DNA of 64,000 nucleotides from Karalla daura. Taxonomy: Eukaryota; Chordata; Actinopteri; Chaetodontiformes; Leiognathidae. The DNA is taken from positions 7,037,309 through 7,101,308 of the forward strand of contig CM055205.1 of assembly GCA_029224185.1 (NCBI GenBank), written 5' to 3'. Of the stretch, positions 42,115-54,301 are shown piece by piece. Below the pieces are notes generated by a model. The model saw only the letters and a list, made by a program, of their open reading frames with translations, was not told the origin of the DNA and made no database searches. The position numbers and the translations under genes were made by a program. Position 1 is the stretch's first letter. Every line of letters starts with the position of its first letter.

Positions 42115-45100
42115 TTAGGATGTTACTTTCTTCTTGCAGCAAACAAAGGCGAGCCTGCATAATGCGTACAGAGGTACTGCCAGACTGGGGATTCCCGCCA
42201 AAAGAAAGACGACTGCGTTGATCCATGAAGGGTACTGTACTGATGCTAGAGATGGAAACCCGTCCTGTAACACATTGTAAACAGAGTATGATTATTTTGT
42301 TTGGTGTCAGCCTCATGTATAACATAATTTGCTGTAATCACATACAGTTTTTGGTGATTATGGAAATGACAACATAAAGAAGGGATGGTGATGACTATAA
42401 TCTACAGTTTATTAGTGTGTGCACTTACAGAGCTGGGATCCCAGACTAAATAAGTAAGCTCTTTTTGCAGTTGTGTCACCAAGTAGAAAACTAAAATAAC
42501 CAGAATGATGAGAGGACTGATGAACCTCCATGAAACCTGCCAAAAGATGTTGGGCTTACGTCCAATCATGAACACAAAGTCTTCATTGAACCTGCCACAC
42601 AAGACGGTTTGAATTAGTTTTTCTGTCGTGAAGACAACAATGACGCACAGACTTCATATACAAACTAACCTGTCTATGCCATATATGTAGACAACAGCTA
42701 TCATCTCAAACAACCCAGTGGTCAGAAGTGGAATAGATCCAGCAAAGCTGTCGAACAGAGTGACCCAATAAAGGCCTGAGTTCTGCGCAAACAGCATGCA
42801 GATTAGGAAGGCGACAATGCACGTAACTCCTGAGAGACAAAAAATGAAAGAGTGTGTGTTAAAGCAGAAATGGTTCACTAAAAGATGAAAATCTAAAACT
42901 GAGTTTATTTTAAAATCAAGTTACCAGTCAGTGCCTCGTGTGGCCATGTTTTAGGGAATACACGCAGGTCTCTCAGTGGGACCACCACTCCCTCAATGTT
43001 GCCAAACAGGGTTGAGAGCCCCAAGCAGAGAAGCATGACGAAGAAGAGGACAGACCAGACTGGGGAACCAGGCATTTTGGTGATGGCTTCTGTGAACACA
43101 ATGAAGGCCAGGCCGGTTCCCTCCACTCCCTGCCCAAACACACATGTTAAAAAAACAGATGAAATTACAATTCAACAACAATTTTGCAAGCTGAATTACA
43201 TGAATTGCTTACCTCACTGAGAAGTTTATGCATGTCACAGGTTTTTATGTCCAGTCCAAGGATGACTTCTGGCTGAGAGGTGTTGAGGTGAGTTAACGCT
43301 GTCTCGTAATTGCTGGCGGTGATGTTACTTTCAGGAAGGTTAAATGCATTTATCAATGTCATGATGTTTCTGGGAAGGGAATGTACCACTGGTTAGTATC
43401 TGTAACTTTGCAATCTGTGATAAGAAACCAGCATCGACTCCATCCTATTTATTGTATCTCTTGAAATATTTTTTCTCATGTAGCGCCCTGGAAGGCCCAT
43501 TTAACCTTTTAGGCATTTTTCAAATATACTGAAATTACCTGTACTCACTCACTAATGCAGTTGTCATATTTTTCCGTGGCCCTGAAGCCAATGATGGAGT
43601 AGGTGACAGCAGCAGCATAGACTGAGGTGAGGCCGGTCACAACAGACAGGATCACAGCATCTTGCATACAGTTGTTGCTTGGGAATGAAAAGGTCACAAG
43701 AAGAATATCACACGTAGAATTTCCTTTTCAATCAAGAGAGACGTCAGGGCGAACAAGAAGAGGATTCTCCACCTTCAACACCAAAAAAACCCCAAACCAT
43801 TCATCATCCACTGTGGGCATGTTGTCACCCTCGTCCCCCCTCTTGGAGTTCACTGACCAAATGAACAAGCTGGTCATTGCTGGGACACAACTCACCCCCC
43901 GCCCTGCTGCTATTTTCTCTCTACTTGTTGCACTGCAACATCCTCAACCTTCAGTAAAGTTTAGACTTGCACCACTGCCACCACTTCCACTCAAGGATAA
44001 GAAGTCAGCACACTTAAATCTCCCCTGTTCTGACTGCTGATGTGTTCTGGGTTCAGGCTCTAAAAATGTCACTCCAAACTATTCCCAGCAAAAGTCGGGC
44101 CCCAGTGTACTGGAAGCTTCGTTAGTTATTGGTAATAGAAGAAAAATATTCAAATTCCAAAGGAACAGGTTGAGAGTTCAGTTCTCAATCCCTGTGGTGA
44201 CGGGTAACAGAAAAGTGATCAAACTGGTGAGAAATAATAAGGGTTCGATTAAATCTACCAATGTAGTGAGTATAGCTTGTGAACCTCACAACTCACCAGT
44301 ATCTCCTGTTATCTCTACAAGGTTAGCTCTACTCAATATCAGATCGCTAGCCAACAAATCCTTGTTAGTAAATGACATCATTATCACCTATAACCTAGAC
44401 TTCTTACTTCTTAGTGAAACATGGCTGACTGAAAGCAGCCGTGCTACCATTCTCAATGAGGCAGCACCAACAAATTTCAGTTTTATGAATAAGTGTTGAA
44501 GTGCTAAAAAGGGAGTTGCTGCCATTTTTAAATCTGTATTTCAATGCAAGGAAACTATATTGGGGTGGTTTTAGCTCTTTTGAATATCTCTGTTTTTTAG
44601 TAAAGGGGGATCCAAAAGTTCTCTTCCTAATTATATACAGACCACCACAGTACCCAGGGAAATTCTTCGATGAGTTTGCAGAACTGCTGTCAGCTATCTG
44701 CACTTACTACAACTCTTTTATCATAACAGGGGATTTTAACATTCACAGAGACAACAGCATGGACACAAATGCTGAGATCTATTGACTCAGATCTATTGGT
44801 CAGATAGTGGAGCCCAGAGCCCAAACCAGACATGGTGAAGCAGCATTTAGCTGTTATGCTGCACACAACTCGAACAAACTACCAGCAGAACTGAGATCAG
44901 CTCCAACTGTGAGCACCTTTAAATCCAGGTTAAAAACATTTCTCTTCTCATGTGCTTATAGCTGAGCTCTTTAGCTCTTGAACTTTAAACCTTATCTTTT
45001 TTCTTTTAATTTTTACTTTTATATGCCCTTGCTTTTAACTTTGTTTAACTTTTGTTTTTTCTTATTCTCTTTTATTTGCCCTTGCTTTTAACTTTGTTTA

Positions 45101-48100
45101 ACTTTTGTTTGTTCTTATTCTCTTTTATTTGCCATTGCTTTGAACTTTGTTTAACTTTTGTTTGTTTTTATTCTCTCTTATTTCAATTTATTTATTCTAT
45201 TTTATTTTTGTTCTGTCTTTATGTAAAGCACATTGAGTTGCCTTGGTATGAAATGTGCTATATAAATAAAGTTGCCTTGCCTTGCCTTTTCCTTTGAGAG
45301 GCGCGACTATTGTAATATGAATAAAATAAAAAGACACTTGATTGGAATGTGAGAAACGTCACAGGTGTTCTAAAGAGGTCTTACTGAACAGGGTTGTAGC
45401 TTGAGAAGGAGATGAGGCCTCCCCATGCCAATCCAAACGCGTAGAAGACCTGGGCGCCTGCATCAAGCCAAGTTGTTGGTTTGACCAATTCATTCAGCTG
45501 TAAGAGTGAAGCATAAAAGTTTTTTCTTTTCTTTTCTTTTTCAGAGTAGCATTGAAATTTGCGTAGTGATTTGAGATGTACATCTGGTACAAAGAGGAAC
45601 TCTATTCCACTCAGAGCGCCTTTCAGAGTCAGCCCTCGGATCAGGAAGATTCCCAGCACGATGTAAGGCAGAATCGCTGTGACGTACACTGCCTGTGGTC
45701 GTGGAGAGTGAAGGAAAACATGAAAGAACTGTGGCAATTCATGACTCCATGTTGTCTGACTGGTGCTCCAACAAACCTTGCCTGAAGTGCTGATGCCTCT
45801 TATGCAGCAAATGGCGACTACAGACCAAGCAGCTAGCAGGCATACTACTATAGGCCAGTGGATTCCTCCAGATTCGGCTATAGAGGTCGTAGTATTCAGG
45901 GTTGTTCGGTAGAAAAAGTAATCCACAGTGGAGCTGCTTTGACACTCTGCTACAAATCCTGAACAGGCAGCGGAAATACATAAGCAGTGATTAAATTATA
46001 ATTTTATAATAAAAAAAACGTGTTTATACACATACCGGTCCTGTTCTCATTGAGAGGACACTGAGCCCAAGGAAGCGGTTCTTGAAAGGAGTTGAAAAGA
46101 TACCACAAGATCCAGGCTATTAAGGTGTTGTAATATAGTCCAACCAAAAATGACACCAACATGGAGGCGATACCTGTAGCAAAGCATGGAAACTGTGACA
46201 ATCAATTTTGTGCCAAATTTTGATTTGTGTTTTGTTGTTTTTCAGAGTATATTTTTTACTTGCCAATGCCAGTCAAATAAGGGTTGATGGCCCTCCATAC
46301 TCCAACACTGCCTTTTCTGAGACGCTGGCCAATGGCAAACTCCAGCAGCAGGAGAGGCATTCCTTCCAACACCAGCAGGATCAAGTATGGAATCAAAAAG
46401 GCACCTGGAAATTTATGATAAACAGGACAACAGATAGGGACACTCTTACACTGGTTGCAAAGTGGACACGTAAAACATTATATACAAAACACAACAATAA
46501 ATAAAGGTAATCAAGACAATAAAATCATAAATGGATCTAAAAATAGAAGCACACCAAGACTTTAAAACAGTGTATAGAGTTTTATTGCTCAGCCCCGATA
46601 GATGGTTATAAATTGTGGCTGTAAAGCCTAATGGCAGAAGGAGCAAAAGGTCCTCTAAACCTTTCAGATCTGTAGCGCTGTGAGATTATCCACAGCAGAG
46701 GCTGCTCTTTATGGCAGATGGTGTGAAGAGGATGCTCTTTAAAGGCTTACCCAGCCAATCCTTTTGTTAGTGTGCATTTCCCCAGTACAGTGTCCAGTGA
46801 GTCCAACCCCTGACCATGCAGCCATGGACCCACCATGCTTTCCCCCAGCAGTGGAAAAGCAATACAGCAGATGGTTTCCAGCAACCATGAACCCTTTGTG
46901 TTTGAATTTCAGCTTGGTCCAGTGTATCCAGTGCTTTAGTTTATGACTAAAATATCCCAGAATATTGATTTACATTCCCATCAGCCTAGCTGTTTAGTCC
47001 CACTAAACATGAGTATACTTGGACAATAAGTGACCAAAGCGAAATGCAGTTGAACCAAATAAGTAGTAAGTCTTGGACCTTCACCACGGCTCAGCTTTCA
47101 GCCCTGCTTATATAAACAGATTTTTAATACACATTGATTTTACTAGTATAGGATTTTATTATGATCGGCATAACTCCATGGCCTGTGCAGAAGATGTCAG
47201 TGTGTTGAGTGCAATATGGCATAAAACATAATAAAGATGAAAGATTGCTGATAACAGTAATAAATATCAGTTAGTTAATAACTACTGTAATGTAATGTAA
47301 CACCCTATCGCAATGTTACGACAGGAAAAGTTTATTACTTCATTCATTTGCAGATGATTTATCTGCTAGATTTTGCAGTGATTCATCATTTAAGAGATCA
47401 CATATCAGAATCATATTTACTGGCAAGTGGTTAAAAACAACTTTTGTTTTGGTGTTTGGTACAAAAAATGTGTTATAGATGGCCCAAGAACATCAGTGAA
47501 AGTAAGGGTAATGCATAAAATGTGCGCATTGTGTGCAGGTTAATGCCGTTGTGAGTGTGCGGGCAAGAATGTAGAGCTTGCAACGGTCCGTGTTTTCCAT
47601 TTTTACACGCTAACATTTCCAAGACAAAAATATAACCTTGTTTTTGTTTTGGATCCATAGTGTCTCAGTGGGTCGGTGATAACATGGACAATGTGCATAT
47701 GAGCTGAAATCCTTGAGTTAATTAGGCAAAGAAAAGCAACTTATTGGTAAAATATCTAAAATATTAAATTTGTCCCATCGCTTGTTGCTCAACAATGTAG
47801 AGAGTATTTATGCCGAGAATGACCTAGCTTTAGCATTGTGTACAGTTCTGTTGGCAGAAGTAATACATGTACACTCACTTTAGTGTGGCTGTGTAGCAAT
47901 AGATTAGCCATTACTCCATAAGTAACTCGCTTTCTCACTTTCATAAGAATCATTGTTCTGGCTTCATATTTTCTCAGCACTGTCACTTCATCAGAAATAA
48001 ATGAAACATTTCGCCAGTGATTTCAAAATCGTGATCAATAGCCCTGGTCTCAAGCCTTCTCAGTTCCACAGTAGTTCTACACTGTCCCCTAATCATGTAG

Positions 48101-48399
48101 TAAACTTTCTATTACATGCCATAAATGTGAATTAGATGGCAGTGAAATCCCAATGACCATTAAACAAATACCCTATTCACAGGTGTTTTTTTTTACTTAC
48201 CTCCCCCATGGCTTTGGCACAAGTAAGGAAATCGCCACACATTGCCGAGCCCGATACAGAATCCCACACAGGTGAGAATATACTGGGCTTTGTTGTCCCA
48301 CTTGGGTCTGTCCCCAGCCTCCTCTTTCTCCAGCCTCTCCAGGTCCTCATGGTTTGGGATCCGCTGATCCAGACCCGGGTTAGGAAGAACCAGTCTCAT
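42115..48399 (-). CDS. slc6a19: SLC6A19-like (B0AT1-type) transporter, copy 2
   Basis: Neutral amino acid transporter of the same type as copy 1. Twelve exons in transcript order: 48399-48201, 46404-46264, 46173-46036, 45958-45777, 45692-45582, 45497-45385, 43677-43549, 43369-43213, 43129-42925, 42829-42670, 42591-42429 and 42264-42115. They give 615 residues. TM6 reads QVFYAFGLAWGG: besides Tyr and Trp it has Gly where human and the other fish copies have Ser or Ala. The TM8 Asn is kept (FGNIEG). The C terminus stops soon after the last helix (CCKKKVTS), 14-20 residues earlier than in the other copies. Exon 1 is almost identical to copies 3 and 4 while exons 2-12 follow copy 1, so the gene is mosaic. 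Intron 2 starts with GC (46263-46262). Intron 6 is enlarged to 1.7 kb by a LINE in the opposite orientation. Intron 1 (46405-48200) holds no element I recognise. Confidence 0.9.
43728..45287 (+). mobile_element. Internally deleted LINE (L2-like) in intron 6 of slc6a19 copy 2
   Basis: Non-LTR retrotransposon on the strand opposite to the host gene. The middle part codes endonuclease-like fragments: LLNIRSLANKS and DFLLLSETWL near 44330-44425, and YRPPQYPGKF with GDFNIH near 44635-44750. Stops and frame changes interrupt them. The coding sequence then jumps to the very end of an ORF2 (ELRSAPTVSTFKSRLKTFLF, about 44890-44950), so nearly the whole reverse transcriptase is missing. The 3' UTR has 53-base tandem repeats and ends 'tataaataaagttgccttgccttgcc', a typical L2-type tail. 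The 8-base sequence TTTCCTTT flanks both ends (43720-43727 and 45288-45295) and is a candidate target duplication. The element cannot move itself. Confidence 0.75.
45025..45183 (+). repeat. 53-base tandem repeat, three copies
   Basis: Units begin at 45025, 45078 and 45131 with 'gcccttgc' (third: 'gccattgc') and share the internal 'tttaactttgtttaacttttgttt'-like block. They lie in the LINE 3' region. Confidence 0.85.
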
Positions 48400-48479
48400 G
48401 GCGAGCTCATGTGCACTGATACAGAGAAGTGGTTTCTACTCTCGCTGAAGCATCAGTGTCAGCTGAGTGCATGAGCGTC

Positions 48480-48524
48480 ATCATAAAAGTGTCAAGCACT
48501 GCTGAAATTTATGATCTTTGACGT
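48480..48524 (-). promoter_or_regulatory. slc6a19: Promoter elements of slc6a19 copy 2
   Basis: On the minus strand, a TATA-like CTTTTATGATGA (about 80-90 bases before the ATG) is preceded by a DR1-like TGATCTTTGACGT (48512-48524 on the plus strand, 11 of 13 matches to the copy 4 site). Similarity to copies 3 and 4 continues through the 5' leader into exon 1. Confidence 0.4.
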
Positions 48525-49244
48525 TACTCTTGTTGCTTTTACTTTTACTGTTATAGTCAACAGATTAGGCAGTGCAGACTCTGTACCTCAGTGTCTACAG
48601 GCCGATTCAGTCAGTGTAATAATTAAACAGAAAATCTTTTAAAAGGCAGTCAGCGGTAACATGGCAAAACACACATTGAACACACATAGTTTTGTTTGAG
48701 AGCTTTATTTTGAAGGAGTATTTTCACATGCCAAAAAATCCAGGTATTTCCAAATAAAGCCTCATGTAAATGATTTAATAATTTAACTTCACAGTCCCCC
48801 TCAGCCCCAAACCTTATCAATAATACTGCTACCATATATCACATTGCATCATGATGAATCAAGACATTCTTACAGACATTGTCAGATAAGTAATTCCTTC
48901 ACTGAAGATGAATAAATATATATATAAAGCTTATGCAAAGTGGGAAAAAAGATGCAATTAATAGTGAACAGATAGTGAATAAACCCCATTTCATGTCCAC
49001 AACTATTCCTTTAATGAACAGGCTGGTACATGTAAATTGTGACAAAGCATCAAACTGACAGAACAAATGAAAGATACAATACCAATTACCACTCTTCTTT
49101 AGACCCACATTGCAAAATACCTCCAAATATACCAGTTGGCATCAAGATTCTTTTTGATTACAGCACGGGTGTGAAAGGCATATTATTCAGTTAACAAAAA
49201 GAGTGATTCTTTTTTATTATTAAATAGGAAGAGTAAAAAGATAT
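48525..49244. other. slc6a19: Short gap between slc6a19 copies 2 and 3
   Basis: Copy 3 stops at 49245, only 0.85 kb before the copy 2 start codon. The gap should carry the copy 3 3' UTR. Minus-strand AATAAA signals lie at 49213-49218 (27 bases past the stop) and 48704-48709 (about 540 bases past). Using the second would end the transcript within about 200 bases of the copy 2 HNF4-like site. Nothing else is recognisable. Confidence 0.5.
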
Positions 49245-52200
49245 CTAAAACTTCATTTTCTCATTCATTTGCATTTTAGCAGAGATAGTGTCCACTGTGT
49301 AGTCATTGGAGTCCCTCTTCTTGCAGCATTTTCCTTGAATGAATTTAAAGAGGGCGACCCCAGGGATGGATAAACTGGGAATTCCAGCCAGGATGAAGAT
49401 GATGACATACACGAAGGAAGGATAAGGACGTGGTTCGAGGGTTGGGAAGTTCTCCTACGGTGAGAATCATAGAGAGCGTTACAGCAAAGTACACATGATA
49501 TCAAAAATGGCATCACTCTGTCTTAAAATGATATGTCAGTACTGTGAAGAAAAATCATTCAGTTGTATATTATTCATAGTGAATTGCCTCAGTCATCAAT
49601 AGTAAAATAGATCCTAATAAGCACACAGTCAAATCAAATGTGTTAATGTAGCATCACAACAAGCACACTTACAGCCTCTTGGTCCCAAACCAGGTAAGTG
49701 AGTTCCTTGGTGACTTGCGTGACAAAGTAGAAAATCAGGATGACGATCATAATGAGTGGGCTGACCACTCTCCAGGTCACCTGCCAGAATATATTGGGCT
49801 TGTGGCCAATCATAAATTCAATGTCCTCGTTAAACCTGTGCATGGACAGTAATTGAGAAACATAATGTCAGTTGAATGTGAAGGGAGGCTTCCATAAATG
49901 ATGGCCTTGGTGGCCCTGGTGGGTCCAGCGTGTTGATGTCCTCACTTCTGTAGTCTAAAACCTAACCTTGTATCAGGCTTTATCTTGCACATTTTTATTG
50001 TTTACGGATATAACTTTTCACCTCTGTCCTCGTCAACACACCCACTGATCAACACCCGAGAATAACACGGGCATACCGCTGAGGTGAACACAGTCTATTC
50101 GTCCAATAAATGTGACCCTCACTCTCATTCCTGTCCCATTTGGCTCTCCTGTGAGATAAACAGTTAAACAGTTAAAGATGGATGGATAGACTCACCTGTC
50201 TACACCGTAAATATAGATAACAGCGAACATTTCACAGAATCCAATGACCAGAAGGGGGATTGAACCAGCAAAGCTGTCAAAAAGAGCAAGCCAGTAGTGC
50301 CCAGAGCCCTGGGCGAAAATCAGCCCCAAAGCAAAAGATATTAAGCAAGTCAGTCCTGAAAGAAAAACATCAATAAATGGTTATAGTGATTTGCCTTGAT
50401 CAAATTCTCTAATCCTAACCCAGGGTTACAAACAGAAAATCACCAGTGAAGACTTCTTTAGGCCAGCTTTTGGGCAAGACTCTCAGATCCTGCAGTGGGA
50501 CCACCACTCCTTCAATAGCACCAAACATTGTTGACAATCCAAGGCAGAAGAGCATGATGAAGAAGAGGACAGCCCAGAGAGGGGAAACAGGCATCTTGAT
50601 GATGGCTTCTGTGAACACGATGAAGGCCAGACCTGTGCCCTCTACGCCCTGAAAGATCGTCAACCACAGAAACTTTTTCTCAGCAAGACAGTCACTGCCA
50701 AAGTGAATTGCCTGTCCTCATACAGGTGTTATATATTGACCTGACTGAGGAAAGACTGCATGTCACACGTCTGAAGATTCAGTTCTGAAATGATCTCCGG
50801 ATTTGTTTGATTGAAGTGCGTCAAAGTCTCATTATAGTTGCTCTGTGTGATGTTGCCTTCAGGGTAGTTGAATGCATTCATCAGTTTCAAGATGTTCCTA
50901 AAATAAGGCAAAGTGGCATTAGTAAGGCCTGCTACATACATCTGGATTCCAGCTACCTCTGAGGGCTTCTTTGTCATTTTATACTCACTCTCCCATGCAA
51001 TCGTCAAATTTCTCTGTGGCCCTGAAGCCAATGATGGAGTAGATGACAGTTGCAGAGTACACAGAGGTGCAGCCATTGATGATGGAGATGAGAACAGCAT
51101 CCTGCTCACAGTTGTTGCTGTGAGGAAAATATGGTCATGTTACATTTGTTGTGAAGACTCAGTTGTTCTATTTGCAGTTCAGGCAGTTACCCACTGAATG
51201 GAGTTGTAACTGGAAAACGAGATGAGACCTCCGAAAGCCAATGAGAAGGAGTAGAACACCTGAGCTCCAGCATCCAGCCAGGTTGCTGGATTCATTAACT
51301 CATTCACCTGAAAGAGTGTGGAAAATGTGTTTTTCGGTGTTGTCATCTTATTGAAATAGTTTTGTCTTTGTGTGTCATATTAGTGCTTACATCTGGTGTG
51401 AAAAGGTATTTTATTCCTTCCACCGATCCTTTCAGAGTCAGTCCTCTGATGAGGAAGATGGTGAGGACCAAATACGGCAGAGTGGAGGTGATGTAGACAG
51501 CCTGAGAAATGCATAGAGATAAATTTAGATTTTTAAAGTTAAAATTCAACAAATGTTATAAAGTCAGAGACTCTCATATGTGATTTAGTTTTCTGACCTT
51601 TCCAGTGGTCTCGATGCCCCGGATGCAGCAGACATAGAGCAGAGTCCAGGCACAGAGCAGGGCCAACACCATCCACCACTGCAGACCTCCAGACTCATCA
51701 ATAGCTGTTGAAGAGTTCAGAGTCTCTCTGTACCAGAAGTAATCAACAGTGCTGCTGCGTGCACACTCCGATACAAGACCTGTAAATGGCAGGTAAAGGC
51801 AGACATAGGGACAATTTAGAATCATAGGTTGCTCTAAGGTCAGTACAACAGATGTGAGTGGGTTTTTTGGAGCTTGGTCAGTGTTGTTTTGGTTTGTGAA
51901 AGCATACCTGTCTTGTTGGCATTGAGAGGACATTGGCTCCAAGGCAGAGGATCCTGAAAAGAGTTGAAGAGGTACCACATGATCCAGGCCATGATGGTGT
52001 TGTAGTACATGCCCACCAAAAATGAGACAAGCAAGGATGCAATGCCTGTAGCAAAATGAAATAGTGTTTTTTTAACCCAACTATATTTTCTATTATTCTA
52101 AGAGATGCAGTTCAATATTCTTGACTTGTTTCATGACACAAAGAAAAAGCCCTCTTGATATTATTCATTTCAAAGTGTCTGTAGCATTGTCAGTTGAATG

Positions 52201-54263
52201 AACTGGACAAGATTAGAGGACAGAGAGCAGATAGAAAAAATGATGTCAGCAGCAACAATCTGACCTATAACATGGTAAAATGTATATTTTACACTCATGT
52301 GCATAATATGTTAATATTTTGTATCTGCTATGTTAACACACCTTAGCTGATTAAAACTAAAATAATGGCCGAGCAGTAATTTTGACCAGATGGTGGTCCT
52401 AGATAGCAATGTGTGTTGTCACGTTTTTACATTCAATGTCCTCAAGGTGGCACCTGAAGAAAAGAGTCAGGGGAAAAGCTTAGATGGTGGATTCCATCCT
52501 TGTGAGTCATCAATGTGAATTTGTGACATAAAGTAATCGTATTTTTATCATTTTGTTACCCACCAACTCCCAGTAGGTGGGGGTTGATTGCTCTCCACAC
52601 CCCCACACTTCCTCTCCTCAGGCGCTGACCGATGGCAAACTCCATGTACAACAGTGGAATTCCCTCCAGGACCAAAAGGATAAGGAACGGGATCATAAAA
52701 GCTCCTGCAGGTACACATTATCATGATGGGGCTATTAAGGGAGTGATCCTCTTAAAATTGCCATGGTAATCCATGTGAACAGTGAATTTAATTGACAAAA
52801 CTTCTCCATTAAAGACACACTTAAACTGTTGAATGTGTTATACACTATTAACTACCATGCTATTATTGAATTTAACATGCAAAGACTTAGGGTTTGAAGC
52901 ACAGAGAAACAGTAAATACTGCCAGAGGATAAATGAAGAGAGCTTTGTCAGGCTGGGCATCCAATGTAGAACCTATGCTGAAACCACTGCAAATCAAATC
53001 AACTGTGATTAGTGCCGATAACCTACAAGGTGCAAATGGAAATCACACTGCTGTGGGTCGAAGGAGAGGAGGAAGGCATGTCTGCAGCCAAAGACAGAAG
53101 ATGAGCTGGAGAGTTGGTTGGCAGAATGCAGAGGTGGAAAGTGCATATACTTTGTGGTCAGGAGTCCAGGTGGAAAGGTATCACAGCTAGAAGCTCAGGA
53201 CTGGGATTTAAGGGGATGATGGGAAGACAAGCTGGGAAGGGGTTATCTTGAAAAAGACAGGAATATTCTATGAGTGAAAAGTATCTGATAGAGTGATCAA
53301 TGTGAAGCCAGAAATTGAAGGTGTGATGTTCACTGTTAGTCGTTATGCCCCAAAGGTAGAATGTGAGTTATAAGAGAAGGAGAAGATCTGTCTTGAGCTG
53401 GATGAGGTGATGCAGAGTATCCTCAGAGATGAGAGAGTTGTAATCGGTGCAGACCTCAATGGACATGATGGTGCAGGCAACAGAGGTAGTACTTTCTTCC
53501 AGGTAAGCCAGGGACACAAGGTATACAAAAGAAGTATGGTGGTCACACAGGTCAACTACATCTTGAATAGACAGTTCAATATGAAGGAGATCAGTGAATG
53601 CAGACTAGTGGTAGATAGGTAGAGTGTAGTCAGACTGCAGATAGATAGGAGAGCTATAGGAGAGCTAGAGTTCTTGACTAGGTTGTTCAACAAGATCTTG
53701 GAGAGTTAGAAGATGCCTGAGGAATGCAGGAGATGTGTGCTGATGGCGATTTTGATGTTTGCAGAAGACATTGTGACCTATAGTGGGAGCAGGGAGTAGG
53801 TGAAGAGAAACCTAGTAAGGTGGATCTACCGTATAACCTGGGAAGGAAAGGAATGAAGGTTAAACACAGCAAGACAGATTACATGTGTGAACAAGATGGA
53901 CCCAACCATTTTTATGCACAGGGTTGTCTGAATCAAGAAACAAACATGAAACCTGAGGAAAAAGGTACTCAAGAGATTTCAAGATTTCAAGAAATAAGAT
54001 TGACCCCTTAAAATACAAAATTGTCTCTCCAAACAAGAAAAGATATATCATCAAACACTTCTAAACCAATTTTACTTTTTACATTTTGAAAGGACCAAAT
54101 AATTTGTAATGAATGGTGAGGTTGCAGGGTGGTCAGCAACAGCTATACCACCGGTTTATATACACACCTGAAGGAAAAATATAGTTAGTAAAGATGAATT
54201 TGATATGATAGCTCTACTATAATAATAATATAACGATAATAATAATAGCAATAATAATAACAA

Positions 54264-54301
<38 letters not shown>

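Noticed and set aside
43627..44040. 137-codon plus-strand frame in slc6a19 copy 2
   Set aside because: It starts antisense to exon 7 and runs into the LINE 5' part; it is not a host gene.
48208..48474. Plus-strand frames over the first exons of slc6a19 copies (also 54903-55181 and 63392-63715)
   Set aside because: These are antisense shadows of the conserved exon 1; they recur only because the exon does.
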